Shown in pieces: positions 1 through 9,745 of a DNA stretch of 58,761 nucleotides (its first letter is position 1; each line of letters opens with the position of its first letter). Source of the stretch: Lachnospiraceae bacterium (GTDB taxonomy: Bacteria; Bacillota; Clostridia; Lachnospirales; Lachnospiraceae); assembly GCA_029062895.1 (NCBI GenBank), contig JAIDPF010000027.1, positions 1 through 58,761 of the forward strand, in the 5' to 3' direction. The notes beneath the pieces are model-generated. The model did no database searches and was not told the origin of the DNA. It saw only the letters and a list, made by a program, of their open reading frames with translations. A program made the position numbers and the translations under genes.

Positions 1-158
1 CCTTAAACAGAAAAATGGCTAGGAAAAGGTTTATAATTCTCATAAAAAACGCCTTACAAAAAAATCTTTAAATGCTATTTACTATTTTCATAAAATGTTT
101 TAATATTCTATAAGTAAGGAAAAAATATATATAATTTAAGGAAAAGGAGATATTGAAA

Positions 159-1823
159 ATGAATCTTTCACCTCTTCAAAAGGCAAGATATGAGTACGCT
201 CCCAAACTACCGGGAATGCTCAGAAACGGTATTGCAGAAATCTGCGTTAAGGAAGGCGCTGAGACATCAAGCGTAGCAGATCAGGACAAAATCAAAGCTC
301 TCTTCCCTAACACATATGGAAAGAAAGAAATTACCTTTGCAAAAGGACAGAATACAGCCCCTGCTAAAAAACAGGTTGTAGGCGTTATCCTTTCCGGCGG
401 ACAGGCTCCCGGCGGACACAATGTTATTACAGGTCTTTATGATGCCTTAAAGGCTACTAACAGCGACAATGTTCTTTACGGTTTCAAGGGCGGTCCCAGC
501 GGACTTCTGGAAGATGATTACGTGATCTTTGACGACGCGTTTATCGATCAGTACAGAAACACTGGCGGTTTTGATATCATCGGCTCCGGCAGAACAAAAC
601 TGGAAACGGAAGCCCAGTTTGCCGTTGTAGAAGAAATGGCTAAAAAACATGGCCTTACAGCGATCGTTATTATCGGTGGTGACGATTCTAATACAAACGC
701 CGCTGTTTTGGCTGAATACATGGCAGCCCACAATACAGGCGTTCAGGTGATTGGATGTCCTAAGACGATCGACGGTGACTTAAAGAATGAAGATATTGAA
801 GCTTCTTTCGGCTTCGATACCGCTACCAAAACCTATTCTGAAGTAATCGGCAACATCGAAAGAGACGCCAACTCCGCGAAAAAATACTGGCACTTTGTAA
901 AAGTTATGGGACGTTCTGCTTCCCACGTGGCTTTGGAATGCGCACTTGAGACACAGCCCAACATCTGCCTAATCGGTGAAGAAGTTGCTGCTAAGAAAAT
1001 GTCTCTTTCCTCTATCGCTGGCTATATCGCTGATTCCGTAGAAAAAAGAGCAGCTAACGGCGACAACTTTGGCGTTGCCATTATTCCTGAAGGTATCGTA
1101 GAATTTGTTCCTGAATTCTCAGTGCTGATTGCAGAAATCAATGAACTTCTTGCAGGAAGCAAAACGGATACTTTCAATGCTCTTCCCAGCTGGAATGAAA
1201 AATATGAATTTATCAAGAACGGTCTTACTGCAGAATCATTTGCCGTATTTGACATTCTTCCTACAGGCATTCAGCAGCAGCTCTTCCTTGAAAGAGATCC
1301 TCACGGCAACGTTCAGGTATCCCTGATCGAGTCAGAAAAGTTATTCTCAGCGCTTGTAAAAGACGAGCTTGCCAAGAGAAAAGAAGCGGGCACCTACAAA
1401 GGTAAATTCAATGCGCTTCATCACTTCTTTGGTTATGAAGGAAGATGTGCATTCCCTTCCAACTTTGACGCAGACTACTGCTACTCTCTTGGTTACAATG
1501 CATTCATGCTGATCTCTTACGGTTACACGGGATATCTTTCCAAGGTATCTAACCTTTCCAAACCCGCTGACGAATGGATCGCAGGCGGCATGCCAATCAC
1601 CAAGATGATGAACATGGAAAGAAGAAACGGAGAAGACAAACCGGTTATTCGCAAAGCCTTAGTGGAACTTGACGGCGCGCCGTTCAAATATTTTGCAGCA
1701 CACAGAGACGCATGGGCTGTTGAGACAGCATTTACCTATCCCGGCGCAATCCAGTATTACGGTCCTTCCGAGGTATGTGATATTACAACAAAAACACTTG
1801 CTCTTGAAAAAGGCACCATGTAA
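159..1823 (+). CDS. pfp: Pyrophosphate-dependent 6-phosphofructokinase
   Basis: Cytoplasmic glycolytic enzyme that converts fructose 6-phosphate and fructose 1,6-bisphosphate, using PPi. Visible motifs are the glycine-rich [10 protein letters not shown] (residues 79-88), GGDDS (173-177) and PKTIDGD (201-207). In this family Asp in GGDDS and Lys in KTID mark PPi use, whereas ATP enzymes have Gly at both sites. The 554-residue length fits the long PPi-dependent clade. Start: ATG at 159 lies 9 nt after AGGAG (145-149); an in-frame TTG at 153 is only 3 nt from it and was not chosen. The gene stands alone, with an AT-rich leader before it in which no convincing promoter was found, and a strong terminator after it. 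Confidence 0.95.
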   Translation: MNLSPLQKARYEYAPKLPGMLRNGIAEICVKEGAETSSVADQDKIKALFPNTYGKKEITFAKGQNTAPAKKQVVGVILSGGQAPGGHNVITGLYDALKATNSDNVLYGFKGGPSGLLEDDYVIFDDAFIDQYRNTGGFDIIGSGRTKLETEAQFAVVEEMAKKHGLTAIVIIGGDDSNTNAAVLAEYMAAHNTGVQVIGCPKTIDGDLKNEDIEASFGFDTATKTYSEVIGNIERDANSAKKYWHFVKVMGRSASHVALECALETQPNICLIGEEVAAKKMSLSSIAGYIADSVEKRAANGDNFGVAIIPEGIVEFVPEFSVLIAEINELLAGSKTDTFNALPSWNEKYEFIKNGLTAESFAVFDILPTGIQQQLFLERDPHGNVQVSLIESEKLFSALVKDELAKRKEAGTYKGKFNALHHFFGYEGRCAFPSNFDADYCYSLGYNAFMLISYGYTGYLSKVSNLSKPADEWIAGGMPITKMMNMERRNGEDKPVIRKALVELDGAPFKYFAAHRDAWAVETAFTYPGAIQYYGPSEVCDITTKTLALEKGTM

Positions 1824-1856
1824 TTTAAAATCATCTGAAACCTACAGGTAAAGACA

Positions 1857-1891
1857 AACCCCATATGCCGGATCCTCCGGTATATGGGGTT
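1857..1891. terminator. Bidirectional intrinsic terminator
   Basis: A 16-bp stem (aaccccatatgccgga pairing with its near-perfect complement, one wobble) closes on a 3-nt loop. It sits between convergent genes, the phosphofructokinase on plus and the exchanger on minus, and is followed by a T-rich stretch on the plus strand. Confidence 0.85.
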
Positions 1892-1943
1892 CATTTTATA
1901 TAACGTTATGATACAGTCGCAAAACTATGATTTGTTATTCATC

Positions 1944-3029
1944 TTATGACATCATCAGAAGATATACGAAATACGCGATATACGCCACAAGCATTAAAAC
2001 ACCGAATCCCCGTTTCAGCTTCTGGTCTTTGTTCAGAACACCGATCCACAGCAGGAGCGCCGTTACTAACGCTACAATATTGTCGATCAGGAAATTCGTG
2101 GTTTCATTCCTATAAGGCAGTGGCGTAATCGTTGCTGCGGCCGCCAGAACAAACAAAATATTAAATATATTGCTTCCAACGATATTGCCAATCGCAATAT
2201 CCGCTTTCTTCTTTGCTGCCGCCATCGTGGAAGTAATCAGCTCCGGCAGGGATGTTCCAAATGCTACGATTGTTAATCCAATCAGCTTTTCTGTCATGCC
2301 AAAGCTCTTAGCCACATAACTTGCAGAGGACACCGTCACATCAGAACCAAGTACAATAGCGATTCCTCCCAACAGCACCCACAGAATCAGCTTCCACATC
2401 TTATCATTTTCATCCGCGCCTTCCACATCATCGGCGCCTCCCTGACCTTTCTTCGCCATATTCAGAAGATAGATTAAAAAGCATGCCATCAGTCCCAGCA
2501 TGATGATACCGTCAACTCTGCCCAACGCCCCATCAAAATACCCCATGACCAGAACAAACGCTGTGATCACGATAACAAAAGGAATTTCAAGGTTTCTCGT
2601 GGATTTCTGTACGGCAAGGGGACAGATAATCGCTGAAATACCCAGAATCAGTAAGATATTCATAATATTACTTCCCAAAACATTACCAATGGCAATGTCG
2701 ATGCTGTCACCGCTTAATGCCGCCGTAATACTGACCGCCGCCTCCGGCGCGCTTGTCCCGAATGCCACAATCGTCAGTCCAATAATCAACTGTGGAATCC
2801 CCAATTTATCCGCGATCTTACTGGCGCCATCCACAAACCAGTCCGCTCCCTTGATCAGCAGGACAAAGCCAAATACCAAAAAAACAGCCTGCAGAAGAAT
2901 ATTATCCGCCCATGCATCATCCCCATACAGCTTTAATAAAACACCTATCACAATCAATACGACCTTGACCGCTATCCCGACTGCTTCGCCTGAACCAGCT
3001 TTCTTTTCTGTTACTGCCTTTTCACTCAT
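1944..3029 (-). CDS. CaCA-family calcium/sodium antiporter (YrbG-like)
   Basis: Integral membrane cation exchanger. The protein has the two inverted alpha-repeats that define the CaCA family: GTSAPE followed by NVLGSNIMNILL in the first half, and GTSLPE followed by NIVGSNIFNILF in the second. About ten hydrophobic segments are visible, with an acidic hydrophilic loop in the middle (around GADDVEGADENDK). Length is 361 aa, slightly longer than typical YrbG (about 320 aa) because of an N-terminal extension. Start: ATG at 3029 is preceded by GGGAGG at 9 nt; an upstream in-frame GTG at 3050 has no ribosome site. Substrate (Ca2+ against Na+ or H+) is inferred from the family. Confidence 0.9.
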   Translation of the reverse strand: MSEKAVTEKKAGSGEAVGIAVKVVLIVIGVLLKLYGDDAWADNILLQAVFLVFGFVLLIKGADWFVDGASKIADKLGIPQLIIGLTIVAFGTSAPEAAVSITAALSGDSIDIAIGNVLGSNIMNILLILGISAIICPLAVQKSTRNLEIPFVIVITAFVLVMGYFDGALGRVDGIIMLGLMACFLIYLLNMAKKGQGGADDVEGADENDKMWKLILWVLLGGIAIVLGSDVTVSSASYVAKSFGMTEKLIGLTIVAFGTSLPELITSTMAAAKKKADIAIGNIVGSNIFNILFVLAAAATITPLPYRNETTNFLIDNIVALVTALLLWIGVLNKDQKLKRGFGVLMLVAYIAYFVYLLMMS

Positions 3030-3088
3030 CCTTTTCTTCCTCCCTAGCACATGTATCCATAATAATATAATAACAAAATCAATCTTTC

Positions 3089-4030
3089 CTATATTATCTT
3101 ACAAGAGCATCCGATCCCCAGTCCTCCCGGACCAATATGGCAGCAAAGCCCCAGTGGCAGATCGCCATATAAAACTTCCTTCCCCGGAAAGAACTCCTTG
3201 ATCTCAGAAAGCCATGAATCCGTCGTTTCCCTGTCTGCACTGGATGCCGCCAGAAGATAGATATCATCTCTGTCATAAAACTCTTTAAAAGTATTTTCCA
3301 ACTCATTTTTCATTGCGAGCAGCATCTCTATCCTTGCTTTCTTCATTCCCCGGCATTTTTTATAAACGTCCAGTGTCCCGACATCAAATTTTAAAACCGG
3401 TTTAATATTGAGGATCGTCCCCAAGGATGCTGCTGTGGAACTGATCCTGCCGCCCTTTTTCAGATACGTCAGATCCTCCACCGCAATATAGATGGACATC
3501 TTTGCTCTGAATTCCTCCAGCTTATTCTTGATCTCTTCCGCGTTGTATCCTTTCTGTATCAACTCAAGAGCATCTAAAACAGAACGATATAAAAGAACGG
3601 ATACCCGGCCATTGTCAACCACATGGACTCTGCCCTGATAATCGTCCTCCTGCGCCATCATCATAGCTGTACTGCAGGAACCGCTAAGTCCGCTGCTGAT
3701 GGGGATATATACAATCTGCTCATACTCCTTTAACGCCTCATCCCAAAGTTCCATCACGCTTGCAGGCGAAGGCTGCGAGGTGCTGATCTCCATGCCGGCA
3801 GCCATCTTCTCAAAAAACTCCTGCCTTGACATCGTTGGAATCCTCTCTTCGGATGCATTTACCTGCCCCGCGCCTCCGGCGTCGGAGGTCTCATCCATAT
3901 CATCCAACCCTTCATAGCAACATTCTTCACCAACATAAAAAGGCATGGGGAGCACCTTCACTCCCAATGTCTTAGCAATCTTCTGTGTAATTCCGCTATG
4001 ACTGTCTGTAACAATTCCTATTGGCTGCAT
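3089..4030 (-). CDS. DegV family fatty-acid-binding protein
   Basis: DegV/FakB-type protein. It starts with PIGIVTDSHSGI, the usual DegV opening (VTDSxS), and carries the PISSGLSGS segment that in FakB-like proteins contacts the fatty acid carboxylate, then the VLYRS and KKGGRISS segments typical of the fold. Family role: holds a fatty acid for phosphorylation by FakA kinase; no fakA is nearby. The insert with TSDAGGAGQVNASEE near residues 52-66 is unusual for the family. Start: ATG at 4030 (MQPIGIV) has GAGGTG about 12 nt upstream; a longer TTG start at 4054 is possible but less typical. The DegV identity is firm, the ligand is not. Confidence 0.9.
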   Translation of the reverse strand: MQPIGIVTDSHSGITQKIAKTLGVKVLPMPFYVGEECCYEGLDDMDETSDAGGAGQVNASEERIPTMSRQEFFEKMAAGMEISTSQPSPASVMELWDEALKEYEQIVYIPISSGLSGSCSTAMMMAQEDDYQGRVHVVDNGRVSVLLYRSVLDALELIQKGYNAEEIKNKLEEFRAKMSIYIAVEDLTYLKKGGRISSTAASLGTILNIKPVLKFDVGTLDVYKKCRGMKKARIEMLLAMKNELENTFKEFYDRDDIYLLAASSADRETTDSWLSEIKEFFPGKEVLYGDLPLGLCCHIGPGGLGIGCSCKII

Positions 4031-4195
4031 GGTTTCTTCAAACACCTCTGTCAATAATCTTCTAAGGAAGAGCTGATTACATCACCGCTTCCTTAGCGTT
4101 TCCATAATATTATAGCACAATGGAATAAAATTAAAAGAGTGTTTACAAGGTTTTCAAAATTTCTACTGCCTTAGCCACAGACATACAATTGCCCC

Positions 4196-4810
4196 TTAAT
4201 GATGTCCACCTCCATGACCAGAGTGATGATGACCTCCACTGTTTCCTCCATGACTATGTTCTCCGATCTGCGTGCAGCCTGCTACTCCGCAGGAATTGTG
4301 CGTATGACTCTCCACCTCTGTACAGTCCGCTACTCCGCAATTATGGTATGCGTGCCCATCATCCGCACTATGTGGATAACAGTATTCCCCATTGTGCATA
4401 TGCACTCCTGTTTCCGTACACCCTGCTATACTGCATATGTCATGGCTGTGTTCTCCGATTTGGGTGCAACCGTCAATTCCACAAAAGCCGTAGCTGTTCT
4501 CTCCACTCTGTGGACAGTCTTCATTTCCACAAGAGCCGTAGCTGCACTCTCCGTTCTGTGGGCAGCCCTCATTTCCACAAGAACTGTAGAGGCACTCCCC
4601 GTTCTGCGGGCAACCCGCTACCCCGCAGGAAGATGTCATCTCATCTGCCTGCGCCGTCTTCTCATTTCCGGCTTGTAGCGCGTCCGCAATCTCCACTTGC
4701 GGCGCGTCATTGATTTCCACTGAACTTTTATTCATTGCATAAACTGAAACGATACCGCCTGACAGCATCGCAATCGCCACAAACGCAATGACCGCTATCA
4801 CTTTTTTCAT
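4196..4810 (-). CDS. Secreted Cys/His-rich repeat protein, probably metal-binding
   Basis: Not a family I can name. A signal peptide is visible (MKKVIAVIAFVAIAML, probable cleavage after VYA near residue 25). After a short linker come seven repeats of about 16 residues with the pattern C-G-x-x-x-C-x-x-x-G-E, first as CGNEGCPQNGE and later as CGVAGCTQIGEHSH. The later repeats add His pairs, and the chain ends in a His/Gly tail. This Cys and His spacing suggests binding of Zn, Cu or Ni outside the cell, which is inference. Start: ATG at 4810 has GAGGAGG 6 nt upstream; the TTG at 4831 overlaps that site. A small membrane protein lies upstream on the same strand. Confidence 0.8.
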   Translation of the reverse strand: MKKVIAVIAFVAIAMLSGGIVSVYAMNKSSVEINDAPQVEIADALQAGNEKTAQADEMTSSCGVAGCPQNGECLYSSCGNEGCPQNGECSYGSCGNEDCPQSGENSYGFCGIDGCTQIGEHSHDICSIAGCTETGVHMHNGEYCYPHSADDGHAYHNCGVADCTEVESHTHNSCGVAGCTQIGEHSHGGNSGGHHHSGHGGGHH

Positions 4811-4852
4811 TTCCATCCTCCTCTTTTCCAAACAAGGTCTATGAAAATATAT

Positions 4853-5197
4853 TTATACAGAAACATTCATCAGAAAAGCCATCACCACTGCAAACAGCAA
4901 AAATCCAATCATCGAAAGTATGAAACAGACTAGCCCATCGACCCTTTTCACTCCACAGGCACTTTTCCAACAGCGTACTCCCTGAACAATTCCCCAAATG
5001 CAGGAAAGAGGAGGAAGATAGAGCACAGCATTCAGGGTAGTAAGCAGGATAGCATACCCAAATACACCAGTCAAAATATTCAATTCCATGAGCCCCATAA
5101 GCCCAAGCCAAACGATACAAATGAGGATAAAAACAGAAAATACATAAAATACATTGAAAATGCCCAAAGGCCACAACGTTTTATTTTTCTCTTTCAT
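4853..5197 (-). CDS. Small four-helix membrane protein, function unknown
   Basis: 114 aa with four predicted hydrophobic helices, roughly residues 10-33, 38-62, 60-78 and 90-112, and the segment VQGVRCWKSACGVKRVDG between the third and fourth. It resembles the many small uncharacterised Clostridia membrane proteins. ATG at 5197 has GAGGGA about 9-10 nt upstream. It ends 42 bp before the Cys/His-repeat gene and may be co-transcribed with it. A second open frame of similar size overlaps here in another phase (4839-5174), but it lacks a hydrophobic pattern and a ribosome site. Confidence 0.65.
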   Translation of the reverse strand: MKEKNKTLWPLGIFNVFYVFSVFILICIVWLGLMGLMELNILTGVFGYAILLTTLNAVLYLPPLSCIWGIVQGVRCWKSACGVKRVDGLVCFILSMIGFLLFAVVMAFLMNVSV

Positions 5198-5305
5198 AAT
5201 GATTCTTCCCTCAATGGACTTTTGCTAATATTTTAGCATAGCAAATTTTTCTTGACAACACTTTGCGCCCTATAGGCTACCGTCAAAAATAGGCAATTCT
5301 TTTCA

Positions 5306-6649
5306 TCAAATAACTTGAAACGCTTTCCATTTTCCCGATTTCTGACGCCAGATAAAAATAACCGCACGGATTACCCAGTCGCAGACCATGGCAATGGCAA
5401 TCCCTATCACGCCCATGTCAAGAACTATTCCCAGCAGATACGATAAATACAACCGTCCTGCAATCGTGGACAGAACCGAAACATACATCGTGAATTTTAC
5501 ATCCCCTGCTGCCCGGAGTCCATTGCTAAGCGCACCGGAAAAAGGAAATGCAACTGCATTGAATATGTTATGGATCAGTACCAGCCAGATCACAAGTTGT
5601 TTTGTCTGCGGCTCCAACGCATAGAACCGCAGAAATAAGGGCGTAAACAGAAATATCAGCAAATTCCATACCGAGGACAGCAAAAGCGTTATCTTTGATA
5701 ATTTTGTAAGATAATAGGCTGCCGCCTCTGTATCCTTATTTCCCATACACTGCCCAATCACGGTGATAAAGGCAGGTCCCATTGCCACACCTGCCAACGC
5801 CGCCAAAGACCAGATGCTTTGCGCCACGCCGTTTGCCGCAATCTGATAAGTACCAAAGAGCGCAACAATACTGCTGAGCGCTACTTTCACTAATTGAAAA
5901 ATCCCATTTTCCACCCCGTTTGGTATGGCAACATTCCATATCTGTTTCAAACAATCAGTATCCCATTTGCAAATCCAACCTGCAGTGTAGGCCACTTCAT
6001 TCTTTTTTCGAAAACACAGAACTGTAATGGCAACAGCAGAAAATGTCCTCGCAATCAAGGACGGCCATGCCACACCGGCCACCCCAGCTTGAAGTACAAA
6101 TACGCCGATCACATTACCGACCACGTTAATAATATTTGACAACACAGAGATATACATGGTTACATTTGTTTTTCCAAGGCTCCGGTAAACCGCCGCACCG
6201 GAATTATAGATTGCAAGCGCCGGATAAGAATAGGCTGAAAACTTCAGATATGTGACACAGGCATCCATGACAGAATCCTCCACCTTGCCAAAAAGCAGCC
6301 GGAGCATCCCTTTATTTCCAGCCAGTACCACTACTGCAATCAGTATAGAAAAGACCGTTCCAAACATCAGAAGCTGGCTTGCTGACTTTCCCGCACTTTT
6401 AGAATCCTTTCTGCCAATATACTGGCTGATCACAACAGCTCCCCCAGATGCCAGCGCAGTGAACAGGTAAATAAAAATCGTGTTAAACTGATTGACCAGT
6501 GAAACACCCGATACCGCCGCTTCCCCTGCATAACTGACAACGAGCGTATCCGCAATCCCCACAAGCATTACCAGAAGCTGCTCTAAAAACAGCGGAATGA
6601 TCATTTTTTGCAGGTCTTTTCCTGAAAATGGCATCGTTTTCTCTTCCAT
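5306..6649 (-). CDS. MATE family multidrug/toxin exporter
   Basis: Integral membrane antiporter of the MATE (NorM/DinF-like) family, with twelve hydrophobic segments in two similar halves. The first half opens with MIIPLFLEQLLVMLVGIADT and contains the typical QYIGRKD and NxxGNxIGV elements; the second starts near ENGIFQLVKVALSSIVA. Length 447 aa is standard. Start: ATG at 6649 (MEEKTMPFSG) has GGAGG 5 nt upstream; the frame stays open further upstream into the neighbouring hydrolase gene but without a ribosome site. The substrate cannot be told from sequence. Confidence 0.92.
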   Translation of the reverse strand: MEEKTMPFSGKDLQKMIIPLFLEQLLVMLVGIADTLVVSYAGEAAVSGVSLVNQFNTIFIYLFTALASGGAVVISQYIGRKDSKSAGKSASQLLMFGTVFSILIAVVVLAGNKGMLRLLFGKVEDSVMDACVTYLKFSAYSYPALAIYNSGAAVYRSLGKTNVTMYISVLSNIINVVGNVIGVFVLQAGVAGVAWPSLIARTFSAVAITVLCFRKKNEVAYTAGWICKWDTDCLKQIWNVAIPNGVENGIFQLVKVALSSIVALFGTYQIAANGVAQSIWSLAALAGVAMGPAFITVIGQCMGNKDTEAAAYYLTKLSKITLLLSSVWNLLIFLFTPLFLRFYALEPQTKQLVIWLVLIHNIFNAVAFPFSGALSNGLRAAGDVKFTMYVSVLSTIAGRLYLSYLLGIVLDMGVIGIAIAMVCDWVIRAVIFIWRQKSGKWKAFQVI

Positions 6650-6704
6650 GTCCGCCTCCCTCTTTTTCCCCATCTTCCAAAAATATAAGTGCAGAGGGCA
6701 ACCT

Positions 6705-7256
6705 TTAAATCTTTTTTGATGCGATAGGCGTATCCCCAAGAATCTGCGCAACCGCTTCCTCCACCGAAATACAATCAGCAAATCGTTTTGGCCACATCAT
6801 TTCGTTATAATATTTATATGTGGTTTCTTTATCCATGTAGTCATTGTCGAATGTTGAGTTGGTTCCTTTTGGTATGACGACCTTATATCCTCTGTCAAAC
6901 GCGGACTTGACCGTTGCGTCAATACAGAAATTGGTCTGCAAACCAACGATCATTAAGGTATCTTCCTTCTTTTCTTCCAAATAACCGGCAAGTTCTTTGT
7001 TTCCAAAACAACTGTTGGTTTCTTTAATATACCTCTTTTCGCCTTGTGCCGGCTTCACCTGATCCGCAATTTCAAATTCATCATCCCCTATAGAGAATCC
7101 GGTACCGGGTCCATCGTCATGCTGAATATAAATTACTTCCACATTGTTTTTTCGGGCAGTCTCTATGATCCTGACTGTATTTTTAATAAATTCATCAAAA
7201 TGATAGAGTCTTTCATCTGTGATTCCCTTTTGAATATCTACTACCAATAATACCAA
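6705..7256 (-). CDS. Isochorismatase-like cysteine hydrolase
   Basis: Cytoplasmic alpha/beta hydrolase of the isochorismatase/nicotinamidase superfamily, 183 aa. The Asp-Lys-Cys triad is visible: D7 in VVDIQKG, K78 in RYIKETNSCF and C111 in GLQTNFCIDATV. The real substrate is unknown; members cleave isochorismate, nicotinamide, N-carbamoyl amides and others. Start: TTG at 7256 lies 9 nt after AGGAG and directly begins the conserved VVDIQ strand; no in-frame ATG precedes it. It lies just upstream of the MATE gene (55 bp gap to the chosen start) and may share its transcript. Confidence 0.88.
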   Translation of the reverse strand: MVLLVVDIQKGITDERLYHFDEFIKNTVRIIETARKNNVEVIYIQHDDGPGTGFSIGDDEFEIADQVKPAQGEKRYIKETNSCFGNKELAGYLEEKKEDTLMIVGLQTNFCIDATVKSAFDRGYKVVIPKGTNSTFDNDYMDKETTYKYYNEMMWPKRFADCISVEEAVAQILGDTPIASKKI

Positions 7257-7296
7257 CGCTTTTTACTCCTTTCTATCAATTTTCCCCTAAAAATAT

Positions 7297-7836
7297 TTAT
7301 AATTTTAACCACTGCTCCTTAGTCATATAATTCGTATGGCCCACTCTTATTTCATTCAACAATGGAACCGGAACTTCGCTACAGGTATGATGAAATACAA
7401 AGCCAACCTTTTCCTGTACTCTCTTTGACTTCTGGTTTCCGTCATAATAACCGCACCAGATGGTTGTCATTCCAAGATCTTCAAATCCGCGTCTGATCAG
7501 TTCCCTCACAGCTTCCGGCATATAGCCCCTTCCCCAAAATGGTTTTCCCAGCCAATATCCAAGTTCACACTCATCGTCCCGTTCAGTCATATCCGTATGA
7601 CCATTTAATTTAAGTTCCACTGCGCCAATTGCCTTATCACTGCCCTTTTCACATATCGCATAACACTCAGCGCCATTAAAAACATTCTTGATAACATCTA
7701 AGCTTTCCTCTATATTATTATGAGGAGGCCATCCGGCGATCGGTCCAACCTCCGGATCTTTTGCATATTCATATAAACTGTCCGCATCCTCTTCCTTCCA
7801 TCTGCGAAGCGTCAATCTTTCTGTATTTAATACCAT
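7297..7836 (-). CDS. GNAT family N-acetyltransferase (RimJ/RimL-like)
   Basis: Acetyl-CoA-dependent acetyltransferase of the RimJ/RimL branch (Acetyltransf_3 type), 179 aa. It begins with the branch signature LNTERLTLRRWKEEDA, has the ELGYWLGKPFWGRGYMPEA motif A/B segment that binds acetyl-CoA, and the late GYYDGNQKSKRVQEKVGF segment where an Asn/Ser pair normally contacts the cofactor. Substrate unknown; relatives acetylate ribosomal protein N-termini, antibiotics or amino acids. ATG at 7836 has GGAGGG 8 nt upstream. It is followed 40 bp later by the isochorismatase-like gene on the same strand. Confidence 0.9.
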   Translation of the reverse strand: MVLNTERLTLRRWKEEDADSLYEYAKDPEVGPIAGWPPHNNIEESLDVIKNVFNGAECYAICEKGSDKAIGAVELKLNGHTDMTERDDECELGYWLGKPFWGRGYMPEAVRELIRRGFEDLGMTTIWCGYYDGNQKSKRVQEKVGFVFHHTCSEVPVPLLNEIRVGHTNYMTKEQWLKL

Positions 7837-8038
7837 CTGAGCGTCCCTCCGGTAACTTGTAAATTTATATTGTTATCTATTATTAGCTGAATGGAAATAA
7901 CATTTCCATTTAATAATATCATAAATAATTATAAATTTAAATCTCAAAACGGATATCAAAAACGACATCCAATATAGCAGAAGAGCGTCTTCCCCTTTCA
8001 GGCAAAACGCTCCAAAGCCTTGATTTTGCTATAAATAA

Positions 8039-8118
<80 letters not shown>

Positions 8119-8211
8119 TGATATCATGCCATCCGGCACTCACTGTATCTTACCAAAGGTTACGTCAAATGTCAATTATGGATTATTCCTGATCCGCCAA
8201 AAGTCCTGTTT

Positions 8212-9627
8212 CTACGCCGGAATCGGTCTGATAATTTTACGATAGATACGAAACAGCAGATAAGCCGATACACAAAGTGACATCACCTCTGCAATCGGAA
8301 ATGCCCACCAGATCAGATCCAATCCCCCAATTCTTGACAGGACATACGCCACGGGAATCAAAACTACCAGCTGCCTTGCAACGGAAACAATCAGACTGTA
8401 AACACCATTGCCCAGTGCCTGAAATACCGTTCCGCTGATGATACAGAACCATGCAGCCAAAAAATGAAATCCGATGATCCGAAGCGCAGGAACGCCGAGG
8501 ATGATCAGGCTGGGATCTCCCGTGTCAAAAAGACGCAGGAGTTTCTCAGGAAATATCTCAAATAAGGAAAATCCTACCAACATAAACAAAAACGCATATA
8601 CCATGCTGAGCTTGATCGTCTGCACCATTCTTTTGCGCTTTCTTGCGCCATAATTATATGCAAGGATCGGCACCATGCCGTTATTGATACCAAACACAGG
8701 CATAAAGAATAAGCTCTGCAGCTTAAAATATACGGTAAATACCGCAACGGAATCCGCATTCAGTCCTGACAGGATACGGTTCATGGTAGACGTCATAACA
8801 GAACCGATTGCCTGCATGACGATAGAGGGAAATCCCACCTGATAAACCCTTGCTATCATCTTTAAATTCGGTCGAAATCCCCTAAAATTCACATGAACAT
8901 CCGTATTCTTCTTTGCATTTAATAGGATAGCCAGAATCGCGGCACAAATCTGTCCGATCACTGTCGCCAGTGCCGCTCCGGCCACCTTCATTTCTGGCAT
9001 GCCATACAGCCCAAAAATAAAGATCGGATCCAGCACAATATTGATTACCGCACCTGTCAGCTGCGTAATCATACTATAAACCGTCCTTCCCGTAGACTGC
9101 AGCAACCGTTCAAAAATAAACTGAGTATATACACCAAAAGAACAAGCGCAGACAATCGTCAGATACTGGGTGCCATAGGTCAGTGTTAGTCCTTCCCCTC
9201 CCTGCATACGAATCAAAAATCCCGAAAAGAATATCCCAATAATCAGGAACAGGATAAAATTACAGCCCGCAAGAAAAACCCCGTTATTCGCCGCCTGATC
9301 TGCTGTCTTCTGGTCTTTTTCTCCAAGTGCCTTGGAAAGTACCGCATTCACACCGACACAGGTTCCCGTTCCGAATGCAATCAGCAGCATCTGCACCGGA
9401 AATGCCATGCCCACCGCATTTAATGCCGCTGTCCCTGCAGAACCGCTGACAACGACATCGTCCTTGATCTTTGCCACAAAAATACTATCCACAATGTTAT
9501 AGCATGCCTGTACCAGCATCGATATAACCATGGGAAATGCCATACCTGTCAATAATCTTGGTATCGGCATGATACCCATTTTATTTTCTTTTGTTTCTTC
9601 CTGTAATAATTTCTGATTCTGTTCCAT
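8212..9627 (-). CDS. MATE family multidrug exporter, second copy
   Basis: Second MATE-type exporter, 471 aa with twelve hydrophobic segments, only distantly similar to the first (5306-6649). It opens with PRLLTGMAFPMVISMLVQACYNIVD, the usual MepA-like first helix, then a loop VAKIKDDVVVSGSAGTAALNAVG, and has DPIFIFGLYGMPEM in the middle loop, a hallmark of MepA-type MATE proteins in Firmicutes. Start: ATG at 9627 with AGGA 7 nt upstream; the first 20 residues are a hydrophilic cytoplasmic tail. It lies 93 bp upstream of tRNA-Leu on the same strand. Substrates are unknown. Confidence 0.92.
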   Translation of the reverse strand: MEQNQKLLQEETKENKMGIMPIPRLLTGMAFPMVISMLVQACYNIVDSIFVAKIKDDVVVSGSAGTAALNAVGMAFPVQMLLIAFGTGTCVGVNAVLSKALGEKDQKTADQAANNGVFLAGCNFILFLIIGIFFSGFLIRMQGGEGLTLTYGTQYLTIVCACSFGVYTQFIFERLLQSTGRTVYSMITQLTGAVINIVLDPIFIFGLYGMPEMKVAGAALATVIGQICAAILAILLNAKKNTDVHVNFRGFRPNLKMIARVYQVGFPSIVMQAIGSVMTSTMNRILSGLNADSVAVFTVYFKLQSLFFMPVFGINNGMVPILAYNYGARKRKRMVQTIKLSMVYAFLFMLVGFSLFEIFPEKLLRLFDTGDPSLIILGVPALRIIGFHFLAAWFCIISGTVFQALGNGVYSLIVSVARQLVVLIPVAYVLSRIGGLDLIWWAFPIAEVMSLCVSAYLLFRIYRKIIRPIPA

Positions 9628-9745
9628 TTTCCATTCCTGTCATTTCAGCCGTCCTATTTTAGCCGGCTCCTTCTTCTGACTTGCCCCTCTTCTCCTCGTC
9701 TGCGGTAATACCTATCGTTTCCTCTTCTTTTCTTTCTACCAATCT

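Noticed and set aside
1-158. Promoter of the phosphofructokinase gene
   Set aside because: AT-rich with several TAATAT/TATTCT-like boxes, but no convincing -35 and spacing; not called.
4400-4620. Direct DNA repeats
   Set aside because: Explained by the 16-residue Cys/His repeats of the gene 4196-4810.
4839-5174. Open frame overlapping the small membrane protein gene
   Set aside because: Cys/Trp-rich, no ribosome site and no hydrophobic pattern; the frame 4853-5197 has both.
7947-8038. Terminator after tRNA-Leu
   Set aside because: GAGCGT and ACGCTC can pair, but the loop is 18 nt and no T-run follows; too weak.
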